A stretch of DNA of 41,180 nucleotides, taken from positions 1-41,180 of IMG/VR virus record IMGVR_UViG_3300042691_023582. One strand, written 5' to 3'. Position 1 is the stretch's first letter. Every line of letters starts with the position of its first letter. The notes under the pieces are model-generated. The model saw only the letters and a program-made list of their open reading frames with translations. It did no database searches and was not told the origin of the DNA. Below, piece after piece: positions 30,759 to 39,509 of this stretch. A program made the translations under genes and the position numbers. The stretch is from a virus.

Positions 30759-31525
30759 AGCTTCATGTGGGCGTAGAGGGCGATGTAGGGCGGTCGGTTG
30801 TCGGTGTCGAGGTTCCCATTATATGGACCGTAATGTTCAGCGTAATGGTCATCCGTCGGCTTTTGCGATTCAGGAAGAGTACCGCTAGATGGGCCGCACC
30901 ACGCAGCGACGCCCCACGTTCCATCATCTCCAACGTCACAGTCAGGCAAAGATATGGACGTGACCACATTATCTGAACCCGGGAACTGCAAGCATACTCC
31001 CGTAGTCAGATCGTATTCGACTCCATCCTGTGCGTGTGTGATGTGGCGAAGATAATGGTCGTTGTGGTTATTCTCGGTCTGGCCGTGCCACTTGAATCCA
31101 CCCGTATCTCCATACGAGTATGATGGTCCGACCGTAACAATGAACTTGTCACGCAGATCCGGCGTCCCGTTTGTCCCGTCGCAGAGCTGCCAGCCATCTC
31201 CCAAGTCGGCAACTGTGGCGAATACAATGATGCCTGATGGTAGCGTGGCATCGCTACCGGGCGGACCCTCCGGCCCCTGCGCGCCGTCCTCGCCGTCCTG
31301 TCCGTCGGTGCCATCGATGCCATCGTCTCCGTCCATCCCGTCTTTTGGACCCAGCGTCTCGGCTTGCGTCTTGGTCCTGCCCCACGGCTCGCGGCGAGGC
31401 TGTACGGTTAGCCCTGCCTGCACCTCCCAGAGCGACTCGACCGACCGCTGGCTGCTCTCGTCGAAGAGCGGGATATCGATGTACTTATCCGGCTCTCCGC
31501 GCGGCTTGAGTTCGCTCAAGTTCAC
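30755..31525 (-). CDS. Tail fibre with collagen-like stretch and tail-collar domain
   Basis: 256 residues from ATG 31525. After an N-terminal attachment region, residues about 65-95 are G-x-y triplets (GMDGDDGIDGTDGQDGEDGA, QGPEGPPG), a collagen-like trimeric stalk. Next comes PSGIIVFATVADLGDGWQLC, DGTNGTPDLRDKFIVTVG, the signature of the phage tail-collar domain. The C-terminus has WHGQTENNHNDHYLRHITHA and an ending RPPYIALYAHMKL typical of these fibres. It probably contacts the receptor. Confidence 0.85.
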   Translation of the reverse strand: MNLSELKPRGEPDKYIDIPLFDESSQRSVESLWEVQAGLTVQPRREPWGRTKTQAETLGPKDGMDGDDGIDGTDGQDGEDGAQGPEGPPGSDATLPSGIIVFATVADLGDGWQLCDGTNGTPDLRDKFIVTVGPSYSYGDTGGFKWHGQTENNHNDHYLRHITHAQDGVEYDLTTGVCLQFPGSDNVVTSISLPDCDVGDDGTWGVAAWCGPSSGTLPESQKPTDDHYAEHYGPYNGNLDTDNRPPYIALYAHMKL

Positions 31526-32598
31526 GAATCACCATCGTAGCTGTCAGGCGTGTCGTCGATCGCGGTGCAGGCGTCGATCTGGGTAATGCCGGCGCCGGTC
31601 AGCGATTCGATCTTGAGCCGCCATACCCGGCAGCGGATCGGATTGTCGATCACCCACACATGGCGGAAGCGGTTCTTGGTATTGTCGGTAATGGTAACGG
31701 TAAAGCTCTTGGACTTGTTCAACTTGTCCTGCGACTGCCCGTACTCGATCGTGGCCTTGAATGACCCTGACCGACCATTGCAAAAGAACGCCATCTTCGT
31801 AATCAGTATGGGATGAAAATGCACATGGTAGTACGGGCGCGTTACGGCTGATGCGGATGTCGACCCGCTGTAGTAGAACACCCGCTTGTACTCCATGTCG
31901 TACACGACCTTGCCGAAGATCAGCAGGTTGCGCGCCCAGTTGATCGTCGGGGCCACGAAGGTGAACGGCTCGGCAGCGTAGTCGCGGACCAAGCGAGAGA
32001 TCTCCACCGCCGGTCCACGCCCATCCCACAGCCAGTGGCGGTACTGCGTGCCGCCGCCCTTCCACACCAGAAGTGCGTTCCCGTACCATACCGCGTTGGT
32101 GTACTGGACGCCGTCGTTGTCGCTGCCGATGCCGAAGAATGCCGTCGAAAGCAACTGGTCCTTGACGTTGAAGATGAAGGCGCGGTCCTCTTTCAGGATC
32201 ATCACCTTCCACTCGCCGATCTCTACGATCAGCTTGATCTTGCCGCCGGACATTGTGTAGGTCTTCTGGACCGTACCCCAATCGGGTCCAGCCACCAGAT
32301 CCTTGCCTTCCTCGGGCTCGATCCAGTACCGCTGATCCCACGTCAGTCCGCGAATCTGGTTCGGCGCAAGATCCTCGTCAGGCGTGTCGTAACTGACAAA
32401 GTCTACATAGAAGATATTGGACGACGGTTGCGGTGCCGCAGCGTATTCCATGACACCGTCGCGGTCAGGGTTGACGTGGTCCTGCTGCGTGCATTCTCCA
32501 CGACGCAGCGACAGCCAGTCCGTAGACTGGTTGATGGATAGCGGGAAGCCCTGGGCCATGCCGCCTTCGATGGTTGCCCATTGAACCTTGGCTGGCAT
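31522..32598 (-). CDS. Tail-associated structural protein (beta-rich)
   Basis: 358 residues from ATG 32598, overlapping the fibre gene by four bases. It opens PAKVQWATIEGGMAQGFPLS and is rich in Trp, Tyr and beta-forming residues (WYGNALLVWKGGGTQYRHWL; NWARNLLIFGKVVYDMEYKR). Repeated blade-like segments recall the beta-propeller tail tubular proteins of short-tailed phages, but no family is certain. Its position between the adaptor-like and fibre genes supports a tail-tube or tail-hub role. Confidence 0.6.
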   Translation of the reverse strand: MPAKVQWATIEGGMAQGFPLSINQSTDWLSLRRGECTQQDHVNPDRDGVMEYAAAPQPSSNIFYVDFVSYDTPDEDLAPNQIRGLTWDQRYWIEPEEGKDLVAGPDWGTVQKTYTMSGGKIKLIVEIGEWKVMILKEDRAFIFNVKDQLLSTAFFGIGSDNDGVQYTNAVWYGNALLVWKGGGTQYRHWLWDGRGPAVEISRLVRDYAAEPFTFVAPTINWARNLLIFGKVVYDMEYKRVFYYSGSTSASAVTRPYYHVHFHPILITKMAFFCNGRSGSFKATIEYGQSQDKLNKSKSFTVTITDNTKNRFRHVWVIDNPIRCRVWRLKIESLTGAGITQIDACTAIDDTPDSYDGDS

Positions 32599-32602
32599 GG
32601 CG

Positions 32603-32995
32603 TTACTCCGTCTGGGCTGCTAGATCGCCGAACTTGCCTTTGAGTCCAGCACTGCCATCGACCTCTACGTCCTCGGTCGAGTACAGGTGGCGCGCAAACT
32701 TCATCGCCTCGCGGTACTGCTGGAACACGCTCCCCTGCTCGCGGTTGTTGTACCCACCCATCGAGAGTAGGTAGTAGTCGACCCCGAACTGGAACGCAGG
32801 CTCATACTTCGCGTCGAGCGCGATGTTGGTACCGACCGAGGTGATCGGATCGGCGATCAGACCGATCCGGCTACGGAAGTCGTAGATGGTCCGGTTAACG
32901 GCTTGCAGGAAGTCTGCCGTGAACCGGGTGGTTGAAACACCAGTTCCGTACTGGAGCGTCTTCTGGTCGAATAAGGTCTGGGTGTTTATCGCCAC
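32603..32995 (-). CDS. Head-tail adaptor-like protein
   Basis: 130 residues from ATG 32995. Helical segments (RFTADFLQAVNRTIYDFRSR; FQQYREAMKFARHLYSTEDV) and its small size resemble connector/adaptor proteins that bind the portal. Its place after the capsid-region genes and before the tail protein fits. The homology is weak by eye, so the function is inferred mainly from order and size. Confidence 0.5.
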   Translation of the reverse strand: MAINTQTLFDQKTLQYGTGVSTTRFTADFLQAVNRTIYDFRSRIGLIADPITSVGTNIALDAKYEPAFQFGVDYYLLSMGGYNNREQGSVFQQYREAMKFARHLYSTEDVEVDGSAGLKGKFGDLAAQTE

Positions 32996-33012
32996 AGCCC
33001 CACGCTCCTGTT

Positions 33013-33402
33013 CTACTTCTCGTAGATTACGCTGACGACCGGAGTGACACTGGATGTCGCTGTCGCGTTATTGAAGCGCGCAACGACGAGGTCTCCGCCG
33101 AGGTAGACCGGCGATGCGAAGTTAGTCGAGAACCCGCTGGCCCCAACCACAATCGCAGGCAGGATTGTCTTGGCCGCCCCGTGGGACGTACCGATGTTGC
33201 TGACGGTATAGACCTGGACCGTCGAACTGCCGCCCGCCGCATTCGCGTACACAGCCACCACCTTGCCTCCGACGCTGATCGCGTTGGTGACAGTGGCCGA
33301 CTCGTTAGTCGCGATTGCCGAATTGCGAATGGTAATGGAGCTATGCTCGCCACCGAATGCGGATACGGCGAGAAGACTGATGATGGCGAGTTGTTTCTTC
33401 AT
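33013..33402 (-). CDS. Exported beta-rich virion-region protein A
   Basis: 129 residues from ATG 33402, which has no clear Shine-Dalgarno sequence; a GC hairpin (33412-33431) lies just upstream. A Sec-type signal (KKQLAIISLLAVSAFGG) is followed by a Thr/Ser/Val-rich beta protein (SITIRNSAIATNESATVTNA; GKVVAVYANAAGGSSTVQVY). Located among capsid genes, it is probably a decoration, head-fibre or surface protein. The signal peptide is unexpected. Confidence 0.6.
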   Translation of the reverse strand: MKKQLAIISLLAVSAFGGEHSSITIRNSAIATNESATVTNAISVGGKVVAVYANAAGGSSTVQVYTVSNIGTSHGAAKTILPAIVVGASGFSTNFASPVYLGGDLVVARFNNATATSSVTPVVSVIYEK

Positions 33403-33411
33403 GGAAGAACA

Positions 33412-33431
33412 GGGCGGGTTTTACCCCGCCC
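33412..33431. terminator. GC-rich hairpin between exported proteins A and B
   Basis: GGGCGGG (33412-33418) pairs with CCCGCCC (33425-33431) around a 6-base loop, TTTTAC on the plus strand. On the minus strand the stem follows protein B's stop and is followed by TGTTCTTCC, a weak T-tract. It may attenuate transcription or stabilise the upstream mRNA. Confidence 0.5.
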
Positions 33432-33437
33432 GCTCCG

Positions 33438-33902
33438 TTAGTTGTTGCTGGTAGCTGTCTGAACGAGGACGTTCGTCGCCTGAACCACGAGGCTCAGTGA
33501 GTCGTATTGACCCAGCACTGCATTCGTCGACAGATACGCAGGAGCGCTGTCGAGAATCGTGATCGCGTTCGTACCCGTATTGATGATGACGACTGACTGT
33601 CCGACCTTCGACGAAGCAACCGCTGAAAGCGTCGCATTCGTCACAACCGTCGCAGCCGAGATCGGCATCAGCGATCCACTGACAGCCACAGCGGTGCCAG
33701 CAGTCACGGTCGTCGAGGCCGAGGCCGTCGAGATAATCGCGTCCGCCACCACCACTCCGTCGATCGTGTTGGTCGCCTTGCCGGACTCGTACTTCACCGT
33801 GAAGACATCGGAGTTACCCGTGTTCTTCAAGACGAAACCATCGATAGCCAGCGCAACACCGCAAACAAGCACCACGCTAATAGTACCAAGGATCTTCTTC
33901 AT
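33438..33902 (-). CDS. Exported beta-rich virion-region protein B
   Basis: 154 residues from ATG 33902 (GGTGA upstream). A Sec-type signal (KKILGTISVVLVCGVALA) precedes a beta-rich body. The second half (VIINTGTNAITILDSAPAYL, VLGQYDSLSLVVQATN, ending SNN) has the 'LGQYDSL...ATN...SNN' form found at the ends of phage fibre/decoration proteins. A capsid decoration or head-fibre role is likely. It sits directly downstream of the capsid gene after a strong hairpin. Confidence 0.65.
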   Translation of the reverse strand: MKKILGTISVVLVCGVALAIDGFVLKNTGNSDVFTVKYESGKATNTIDGVVVADAIISTASASTTVTAGTAVAVSGSLMPISAATVVTNATLSAVASSKVGQSVVIINTGTNAITILDSAPAYLSTNAVLGQYDSLSLVVQATNVLVQTATSNN

Positions 33903-33921
33903 TGATTCACCTCACGTTTGA

Positions 33922-33950
33922 GCGGGTGACGGGAATATCCCGCCACCCGC
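33922..33950 (-). terminator. Strong hairpin downstream of the major capsid gene
   Basis: A 13-bp stem with one G-U pair (GCGGGTGGCGGGA with TCCCGTCACCCGC on the minus strand) and a 3-base loop. It is followed by TCAAACG, so the T-tract is poor. Placed just after the most highly expressed gene, it may act as a partial terminator or protect the capsid mRNA 3' end. Confidence 0.6.
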
Positions 33951-33965
33951 CTTGAACTAACTCGA

Positions 33966-34922
33966 TCAGGCTCCCGCGTTGCCGCGCAGACCATGAGCGC
34001 GATCGCAACCCGTCGCGAAGACCATACGGACGCGCTGATAGGTCACGTCCACGTTGGACCCATCGGCCCAGGTCTTCACCTCAGGCTTCGCACCCCAGAC
34101 CCAGCGGAGCTGGTAGTCCATCGAGCCGAAGTCGATCGCGCCGAAGAACGCGGTCGAGGAGGTCAGGTAGTCCCAAACGATCACGTCGAAGGCACCGTTG
34201 AAGATGTTCTTCGCGTTGAGGCTGTCCTCAGGCCGTTTATCGGACTGCACCAGCTCAAGTGCCTTTCTGCGCAGGTTGCGCGGGACGATCAGGTACTTCA
34301 TCGCCAGAGGACGCAACAGGCCACGACCATTGACGACCTTGGCGAAGTTGGTGTCCATCGTCTCAAGCGAGTTCTGCGTCAGCGCAGCCGCCGTCTCCTG
34401 GTTCGTCCACGTACCGGCACCGTTCTCAAGATTGCGAGCGGTGTCGATCAGGGCGAGACCGTCGGCGCACTTGAACGGGCCAGTCGACCCGAACGTCGTG
34501 TTGAACGGCAGCGCCGCGTGGTACTCGATCGTGTCGCGGCCAGCCTGCATCAACCCCTTCTGGAGCTTGGAGATCAGGCCGTACTGCGCCGTCTCGCGGA
34601 GGCGGTCTTCGATACGCAGACCCAACCGGAAGGTCTCCGGAGTGATCTGGTTGTCGTAACCCTGGATCGCCACGTCGAGGGGCAGTTCATCCGCATCGCG
34701 GCTGACCGGCACCGTGCCGAGGCCAACGAGGGCCGTCGACTTGACGTGGTCGAGGTTGGTCGTCTCTTCGTTGAAGAGCTGCAAACCCTGGACTGCCTGC
34801 TTCATGAGGTCTTCGTTGACCTTCTGGAAGTTGGTCTCCAGGAAGTCCGCGAAGTTCTCCTTCGACAGGATGCCGGGGCTGCTGAATGAGTTGCTGTTAG
34901 CTGAGTATGTTACTGATGCCAT
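33966..34922 (-). CDS. Major capsid protein
   Basis: 318 residues from ATG 34922 with AAGGAG upstream. The features fit HK97-fold coat proteins: a helical N-arm (NFADFLETNFQKVNEDLMKQ), a long central region (LRETAQYGLISKLQKGLMQA), a P-domain-like part (YLIVPRNLRRKALELVQSDK) and a C-terminal beta region (AFFGAIDFGSMDYQLRWVWG). It follows scaffold-like and decoration-like genes in the usual order. No N-terminal propeptide or protease gene was seen, consistent with a scaffold-assisted, protease-free head. Confidence 0.85.
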   Translation of the reverse strand: MASVTYSANSNSFSSPGILSKENFADFLETNFQKVNEDLMKQAVQGLQLFNEETTNLDHVKSTALVGLGTVPVSRDADELPLDVAIQGYDNQITPETFRLGLRIEDRLRETAQYGLISKLQKGLMQAGRDTIEYHAALPFNTTFGSTGPFKCADGLALIDTARNLENGAGTWTNQETAAALTQNSLETMDTNFAKVVNGRGLLRPLAMKYLIVPRNLRRKALELVQSDKRPEDSLNAKNIFNGAFDVIVWDYLTSSTAFFGAIDFGSMDYQLRWVWGAKPEVKTWADGSNVDVTYQRVRMVFATGCDRAHGLRGNAGA

Positions 34923-34937
34923 TGTCGTATCTCCTTA

Positions 34938-35423
34938 TTAGGCAGCCGGTGCAGCGTCGATCACGGACTGGAGGAACTTGACGCGCACCCGCGCGAGAGT
35001 ATCCGAAGAATCGTTGACCGCCGGATCGTAGTTGAAACCAAGCTCAAGGATCGTAACGACCTTGTCGGTCTGATCGCCGGTGTTGACCGTGACCTTTCCG
35101 TTTGTGACATCAAGCTCATAACCCTGACCGATGTTCGCAGTGGAAACAGTACCGCTAACGACGTGCATCTCGAACACGAGGTCCGATGTGATCTCACCGA
35201 CCTGCACGTAACCCTGCGTTCCAGCCGCAGACGCGCGATCCGTCAAGGCATAATAAGATGCCCCGCCGGTAGACGCTCCGCCCGATACCGCGACCAGCGC
35301 GCCCGAGCTATTAATGCGCAGGATCTGTCCCGCCTTCCATTCCGTATTCTCTCCGACGTAGCGGGTCACGAGCTGCATCGACCCCTCCACGACTTTCGGA
35401 TTAACCGCAACTAATGTAGCCAT
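34938..35423 (-). CDS. Head decoration-like protein
   Basis: 161 residues from ATG 35423 (AGGAGG upstream). It is a beta-rich Gly/Ser/Thr/Val protein (VTRYVGENTEWKAGQILRIN; YELDVTNGKVTVNTG) placed just upstream of the capsid gene, where many phages encode the decoration/stabilisation protein. No specific family signature is certain. It has no signal peptide, unlike the two beta-rich proteins downstream of the capsid gene. Confidence 0.6.
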   Translation of the reverse strand: MATLVAVNPKVVEGSMQLVTRYVGENTEWKAGQILRINSSGALVAVSGGASTGGASYYALTDRASAAGTQGYVQVGEITSDLVFEMHVVSGTVSTANIGQGYELDVTNGKVTVNTGDQTDKVVTILELGFNYDPAVNDSSDTLARVRVKFLQSVIDAAPAA

Positions 35424-35443
35424 TTGATGGCCTCCTTGTTTGT

Positions 35444-35815
35444 TTAGTCAGCTATTTCTTGAAGCTGCCCTCCCGCGTAGGCTTCATCGCCTGCGGTCTT
35501 GGCAGATTCCGCGAGCCTCATCGCACGACCCGAAATCACATCCATTTCCTTCTGGAATGACTCGCGGGGACGCTTGAATAAAGGATCGCCCTTATGTGTT
35601 ACCTGCTCGCCCTTCGGGCTTGTGACCGGCGTATACCCACGTCGCTCATAGTACTCGACGGGGATCTCCGGATCACCGAAGAAGGCGGAGAACGCGCTAC
35701 TTGCACCCTCGCACTCCGGCGCAAACTGAGATACAATCTCAGCCCGCTCATCGACGATGTACTGAGCGTCGACGTTAACCTTCGGTGCGATACGCTGCTT
35801 TTTGACTGGAGGCAT
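35444..35815 (-). CDS. Hypothetical head-region protein
   Basis: 123 residues from ATG 35815. A basic start (PPVKKQRIAPKVNVDAQYIV) is followed by SAFFGDPEIPVEYYERRGY and a helical C-terminus (RESFQKEMDVISGRAMRLAE). No family is recognised. Order (scaffold, this, decoration, capsid) suggests a head accessory or minor scaffold component. Confidence 0.55.
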   Translation of the reverse strand: MPPVKKQRIAPKVNVDAQYIVDERAEIVSQFAPECEGASSAFSAFFGDPEIPVEYYERRGYTPVTSPKGEQVTHKGDPLFKRPRESFQKEMDVISGRAMRLAESAKTAGDEAYAGGQLQEIAD

Positions 35816-35829
35816 TAGAATGTCCTTTC

Positions 35830-36558
35830 TTATCGACCCATACGGAACGGAACTACACCACGGGGAGCTTGGCTCCTAATCGCCCCGCTTGCGCGGAGAA
35901 ATGCACCAAAACGCTCTTCAGGAGTTACTGCTTTCTTCGGAGCCACCGCCTTGCCGCCGACGCTGCCCGGTGGGCGCATCTGCGAGGTGTTGGCCCGCAT
36001 CCGGCGAGCAACTTCCATCTGAGTCTGCAACGGCAGGAACTGGAACTCAGGAATATCCTGCACCAGCTTGAGGCTGTCCTGAATCGCTTTGTACTCAGGA
36101 TTTGCCTGCAATTCCTTACGCTGCAACTCTTCCCGCAGCCCCTGCAACTCGCGCTGATAATGATCGTCGCGCATCGCAAGTAGCTTGTGGACGTACCGAA
36201 CCGCATTAGCCGGATCGTCGCGAACCTCAGACTCCAGTTTCTCGATCTCGGCCTTAACGTCCTGAACCGGCTGTGAGTTTGCACCCATCGTCCGCTTCAG
36301 CACTTCCAGCTCGACTCGGAGATCCTGTAGACCGCGATCCCGCTCCGCCAATGCTCTCTGCGCATCCTTCGCCCGCTGCTCCCATTGGGAACCAGCAGGT
36401 TCCGTCGTTGATTCGTTTTGGTCAGCAGGACGGGCTTCCCCGGCTTCGACCGGCTCAGTTTCAACTACGGACGGTGACGTAGTATCGACCTGTGCCTCAT
36501 CGCTGCTGTCAGGCGACGTAATCATCGGACTGAACACAGCGGTATCTTTTTCAGACAT
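35830..36558 (-). CDS. Scaffolding-like protein
   Basis: 242 residues from ATG 36558. The N-terminus is acidic and disordered (SDEAQVDTTSPSVVETEPVE). Residues about 60-150 are coiled coil (AKDAQRALAERDRGLQDLRV; HYQRELQGLREELQRKELQA). The C-terminus is basic (RMRANTSQMRPPGSVGGKAV). This charge and helix layout is typical of internal scaffolds, and the gene lies between portal and capsid as expected. Confidence 0.7.
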   Translation of the reverse strand: MSEKDTAVFSPMITSPDSSDEAQVDTTSPSVVETEPVEAGEARPADQNESTTEPAGSQWEQRAKDAQRALAERDRGLQDLRVELEVLKRTMGANSQPVQDVKAEIEKLESEVRDDPANAVRYVHKLLAMRDDHYQRELQGLREELQRKELQANPEYKAIQDSLKLVQDIPEFQFLPLQTQMEVARRMRANTSQMRPPGSVGGKAVAPKKAVTPEERFGAFLRASGAIRSQAPRGVVPFRMGR

Positions 36559-36817
36559 CTTTTTTCCTTTCGTTGTCTGTTATCTGCATGCTGGCGATTG
36601 TTTCAAGTAAATCAAGCAACATCTTTAATCTTAAATATCCGCCCTGTGCGCGGCATACGGAAGTAAAGTTGTCGCCATGAACAAGGTTCATATTCTCGAC
36701 CTCTTGCATCATGCGGATGGCTGGGACGACTCCCTCGCGGAAGTCATCCGAAAACCAGCAACGCTTGATTGCAGCCTTCTGCTTAGAGGTAAGATCAGAC
36801 TTATGTTCTTTAGCCAA
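36551..36817 (-). CDS. Hypothetical small helical protein
   Basis: 88 residues from ATG 36817, overlapping the portal gene end and the scaffold start by eight bases each. It is helical and charged (LTSKQKAAIKRCWFSDDFRE; LRLKMLLDLLETIASMQITD). No known domain. It is translationally packed between portal and scaffold, so a head-assembly helper is plausible. Confidence 0.55.
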   Translation of the reverse strand: MAKEHKSDLTSKQKAAIKRCWFSDDFREGVVPAIRMMQEVENMNLVHGDNFTSVCRAQGGYLRLKMLLDLLETIASMQITDNERKKDV

Positions 36818-39110
36818 CGGGCAGTCCCATCTGGGCGGCGGCTCCAGCCTGAGCCGCGATCTGTTGCCCTTGAACCTGTCCTGCGGTCTGCCCCATCTCG
36901 GGCGGCACCATTGTTGGTGCGGCCATCTGCGGCTGCTCGGCCTGCAATGCCATGCGCGTCATCTCGATGTGCTGACGAAGAAGCGGCAATCCAGGGTACT
37001 GCTCGTCCGCGTTCGCGATCTGGCTGAACTGGGCGAGGTACATCTCATGGACCTTCAGGTGGGCCGCCTTGTTCTCGTCAGGCGACGGTTCGATGTAGAC
37101 GGGGTTCGCCACCTCTACCATCATCTGGTTCTCGGCCCGCGCAACACGCTCGGCGTCGAATGACTTCGGCTCCTTGATGAAACGCGACGCACCGCTCCAC
37201 CGCTTGGACTTGAACCATTCCTTCAGAAGGTTCGGGATGTCCATGTACTGGGCGAACGTCGGGTTCTGCGTGAACTGCATCAACGCCATGTCGATGGACT
37301 GCTGGCGGATCGAGTCGTTACCGGCCTCTTCCACCACGTCGATCACCACCTCGTAGTCGCCGAACAACTGGTCGGCCTTGACCTCGGTACGCTCGTTCTC
37401 GCCGGAGATCTCCAGCACCTGACCGGGCAAAGCGAAGAGCTGCCAGTAGCGGGGCAGGTGTTCGCCATAGAACCGCAGCACCTGCCCGAGCTGGTAGCGG
37501 GCGTGGATCAGGTGGGGCATCCGGCTCTGCTCGTAGACGTTGGCCGCCTCGGTCGCCGAGGTGCGCTGGCCCAGCGGGATACCCTCGATCGGGCGATCCG
37601 TGTTCATCGCACGGTTCGCATCCTCTTCGAGATAGCTGATGTTAGCCATGATGGTGCCGGTAATGTCGGAGATCTGGAACTCCCCGATCGAGTCCATACG
37701 CTCGACGTTGATGACCTTGCCAGCCCCGAACTTGATGTCGTCGCTGTACACCTCGCCGTACACCGCTTTCAGCGGCTTACGGTTGTGGAGCGTGCGGTTG
37801 TCGATCGCCTGGTTCTTGGCTGTCGTCAACTCGTCATAGTTCGACATGATAATCTGGGCGCCAGCGAGGTGGTAGAGATTGTCCCCGTCGTCCGGCAACT
37901 GGTGCCACATCATCCACGGGATCATATCGGACGGGTCCGGGTTGCGCTCGAAGCGGATGCAGACCGGCGTGCCGCCGCGCAGCGCGCCGACGAACGTCAG
38001 CCAGTAGAGCTTCGGCACGATCGTCTTCTCGTTCCACTCGCCCGTCATCTCGTCGATCGGCAGCCTCACCCACACATCCCACTGCTCGAACTGCCCCGTC
38101 TGCGTGTCGTCGCCCGCCCCCATACCGAGGTTCAGCATCTTGTCGGAATGGAGATTCTGGTCGTACTCGCCGCGATAGATCTGGACTTCCTTGATCTCGT
38201 CCACGTTGTCGTAATACCCGGCGCGCTGCCCTTCGTAGAAATCGTTGTAGTTCGACAGCGTGCGGGTCATCACGCAGTTCTGCTTCTGCATGTCGCCGAT
38301 GTGGCGGTCTGCGTAGAAGTTCTCGTTCGGCATGAACATCAGCGACAAGTGGTTGTTGATTATGTGGTCGCGCTTGACCAACTCGTACCCGACGATCGGT
38401 GGGATCTCGGTCGGAGCGGATTGCTCGCCACGGATCGGCGTCTTCATCCAGCGGCTGCCGACCTTGCGGTTCCAGCAAAGTCCGACGGGCAGATTGCCGT
38501 ATTTGTTCAGAAGGGTAAGCCCCTCGATCATCTTGCGCTCGAACCCGTCGTTGATATTGTTCCAGCGGGCCAGCGCGGTATGCTGGTCGGCCAATGCCTT
38601 CCCTTCCTCTTCCTTCAGGAACGAACCGTCGGCATAGAGCGGACGGTAGCGAAACGGATCGGGGCGGGCGAACAGGACGCTGAGGGTCTGGGTCGAGAGG
38701 CGCGTCACCTGCTTGTAGAACAGCGTGGACCCCGTCTTTGCGTGGGTCGTCGACTCGCGGTTCTCGTCATTCTTGTTGGTCTTCGCGTCGCGCTTCGCGG
38801 AATTGCGCGCACACTTCCACATGTAGTCGATGTCGCGCCAGAGGTCTTCGAGGTCGCCGCGATCGGCGGTATAGCGCGTGTGGAAGTCCTGGACCACCAG
38901 CAATGCCTTGCGGACCAGCTCCTCGCTTTCGACGAAGTTAAAGCCGGGCGGGTCGGTGGGAAGTGGAGTGGAGTCTATATCCGGAAGGTCAGACGGGACG
39001 AATGTCCCTTCTACCCCGGCACCACCGCCCGTCCCGGCGTAAGATTCATAAACGATTGATTCACCGCTCTCGTTCCCATTCGATGAATCATAATCGTCGT
39101 CATTGCTCAT
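36810..39110 (-). CDS. Portal protein
   Basis: 766 residues from ATG 39110 with AAGGAA upstream. The long helical and mixed protein contains QDFHTRYTADRGDLEDLWRD, FYKQVTRLSTQTLSVLFARP, IEGIPLGQRTSATEAANVYE and RYQLGQVLRFYGEHLPRYWQ, which fit large P22-like/podoviral portal proteins in size and layout. The C-terminal 60 residues are Gln/Ala/Met-rich (QMAAPTMVPPEMGQTAGQVQ), possibly the barrel or a disordered tail. It lies between the terminase and scaffold genes. Confidence 0.82.
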   Translation of the reverse strand: MSNDDDYDSSNGNESGESIVYESYAGTGGGAGVEGTFVPSDLPDIDSTPLPTDPPGFNFVESEELVRKALLVVQDFHTRYTADRGDLEDLWRDIDYMWKCARNSAKRDAKTNKNDENRESTTHAKTGSTLFYKQVTRLSTQTLSVLFARPDPFRYRPLYADGSFLKEEEGKALADQHTALARWNNINDGFERKMIEGLTLLNKYGNLPVGLCWNRKVGSRWMKTPIRGEQSAPTEIPPIVGYELVKRDHIINNHLSLMFMPNENFYADRHIGDMQKQNCVMTRTLSNYNDFYEGQRAGYYDNVDEIKEVQIYRGEYDQNLHSDKMLNLGMGAGDDTQTGQFEQWDVWVRLPIDEMTGEWNEKTIVPKLYWLTFVGALRGGTPVCIRFERNPDPSDMIPWMMWHQLPDDGDNLYHLAGAQIIMSNYDELTTAKNQAIDNRTLHNRKPLKAVYGEVYSDDIKFGAGKVINVERMDSIGEFQISDITGTIMANISYLEEDANRAMNTDRPIEGIPLGQRTSATEAANVYEQSRMPHLIHARYQLGQVLRFYGEHLPRYWQLFALPGQVLEISGENERTEVKADQLFGDYEVVIDVVEEAGNDSIRQQSIDMALMQFTQNPTFAQYMDIPNLLKEWFKSKRWSGASRFIKEPKSFDAERVARAENQMMVEVANPVYIEPSPDENKAAHLKVHEMYLAQFSQIANADEQYPGLPLLRQHIEMTRMALQAEQPQMAAPTMVPPEMGQTAGQVQGQQIAAQAGAAAQMGLPVG

Positions 39111-39161
39111 AAAGTATTCCTTGTCGAAGTGAAGCTGATTGGAACACGAAATTGCAGCGAA

Positions 39162-39509
39162 TCAAGCACCGTCCTCAATTAAGATGAACGGCTTCAGCAC
39201 GTCCTTACCAGTAATAGACTTCTCTCTACACAACCAGTATCCATCACCGAACGTCCGCTCGTAGTTAACGAGGTCGTGCGCCCAGTTCGGCGCGTGGACC
39301 AGATGCCCCACGCATTCCTCCGTGAACATCCTGCACTTCGGCCCGACGGCAACAACCTCCATCCAGTTGGTATTGCCCAGCGACTTCGCGGTCAGCTCGA
39401 CCACCACCTTCCCTTTATCATCCCGCACATGGTCGTTCCTGCACTTGCGCAGCAGGATGTGGTTGCCCAGCGGCTTGAACGTATCGACATCAATATCCGG
39501 TAGTTTCAC
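39162..39509 (-). CDS. GroES-like co-chaperonin
   Basis: 115 residues from ATG 39509, overlapping the terL end by 20 bases. It begins VDTFKPLGNHILLRKCRNDH, which matches the Cpn10 opening 'PLGDRVLV+', followed by NTNWMEVVAVGPKCRMFTEE and GHLVHAPNWAH, the equivalent of 'xxVGxG' and 'GDxVLF'. The loop between residues about 25 and 42 (HVRDDKGKVVVELTAKS) would be the mobile loop. Phage co-chaperonins such as T4 gp31 help the host GroEL fold the capsid protein; the location beside head genes fits. Confidence 0.6.
   Translation of the reverse strand: MKLPDIDVDTFKPLGNHILLRKCRNDHVRDDKGKVVVELTAKSLGNTNWMEVVAVGPKCRMFTEECVGHLVHAPNWAHDLVNYERTFGDGYWLCREKSITGKDVLKPFILIEDGA

Noticed and set aside
33993-34889. 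298-codon frame antisense to the capsid gene
   Set aside because: Mirror of the capsid gene with shadow-like composition and no start signal.
37458-39059. 533-codon open frame antisense to the portal gene
   Set aside because: It lies wholly opposite a well-supported portal gene; composition (Val/Asp/His/Arg-rich) is that of a GC-rich shadow frame, with no ribosome-binding site.
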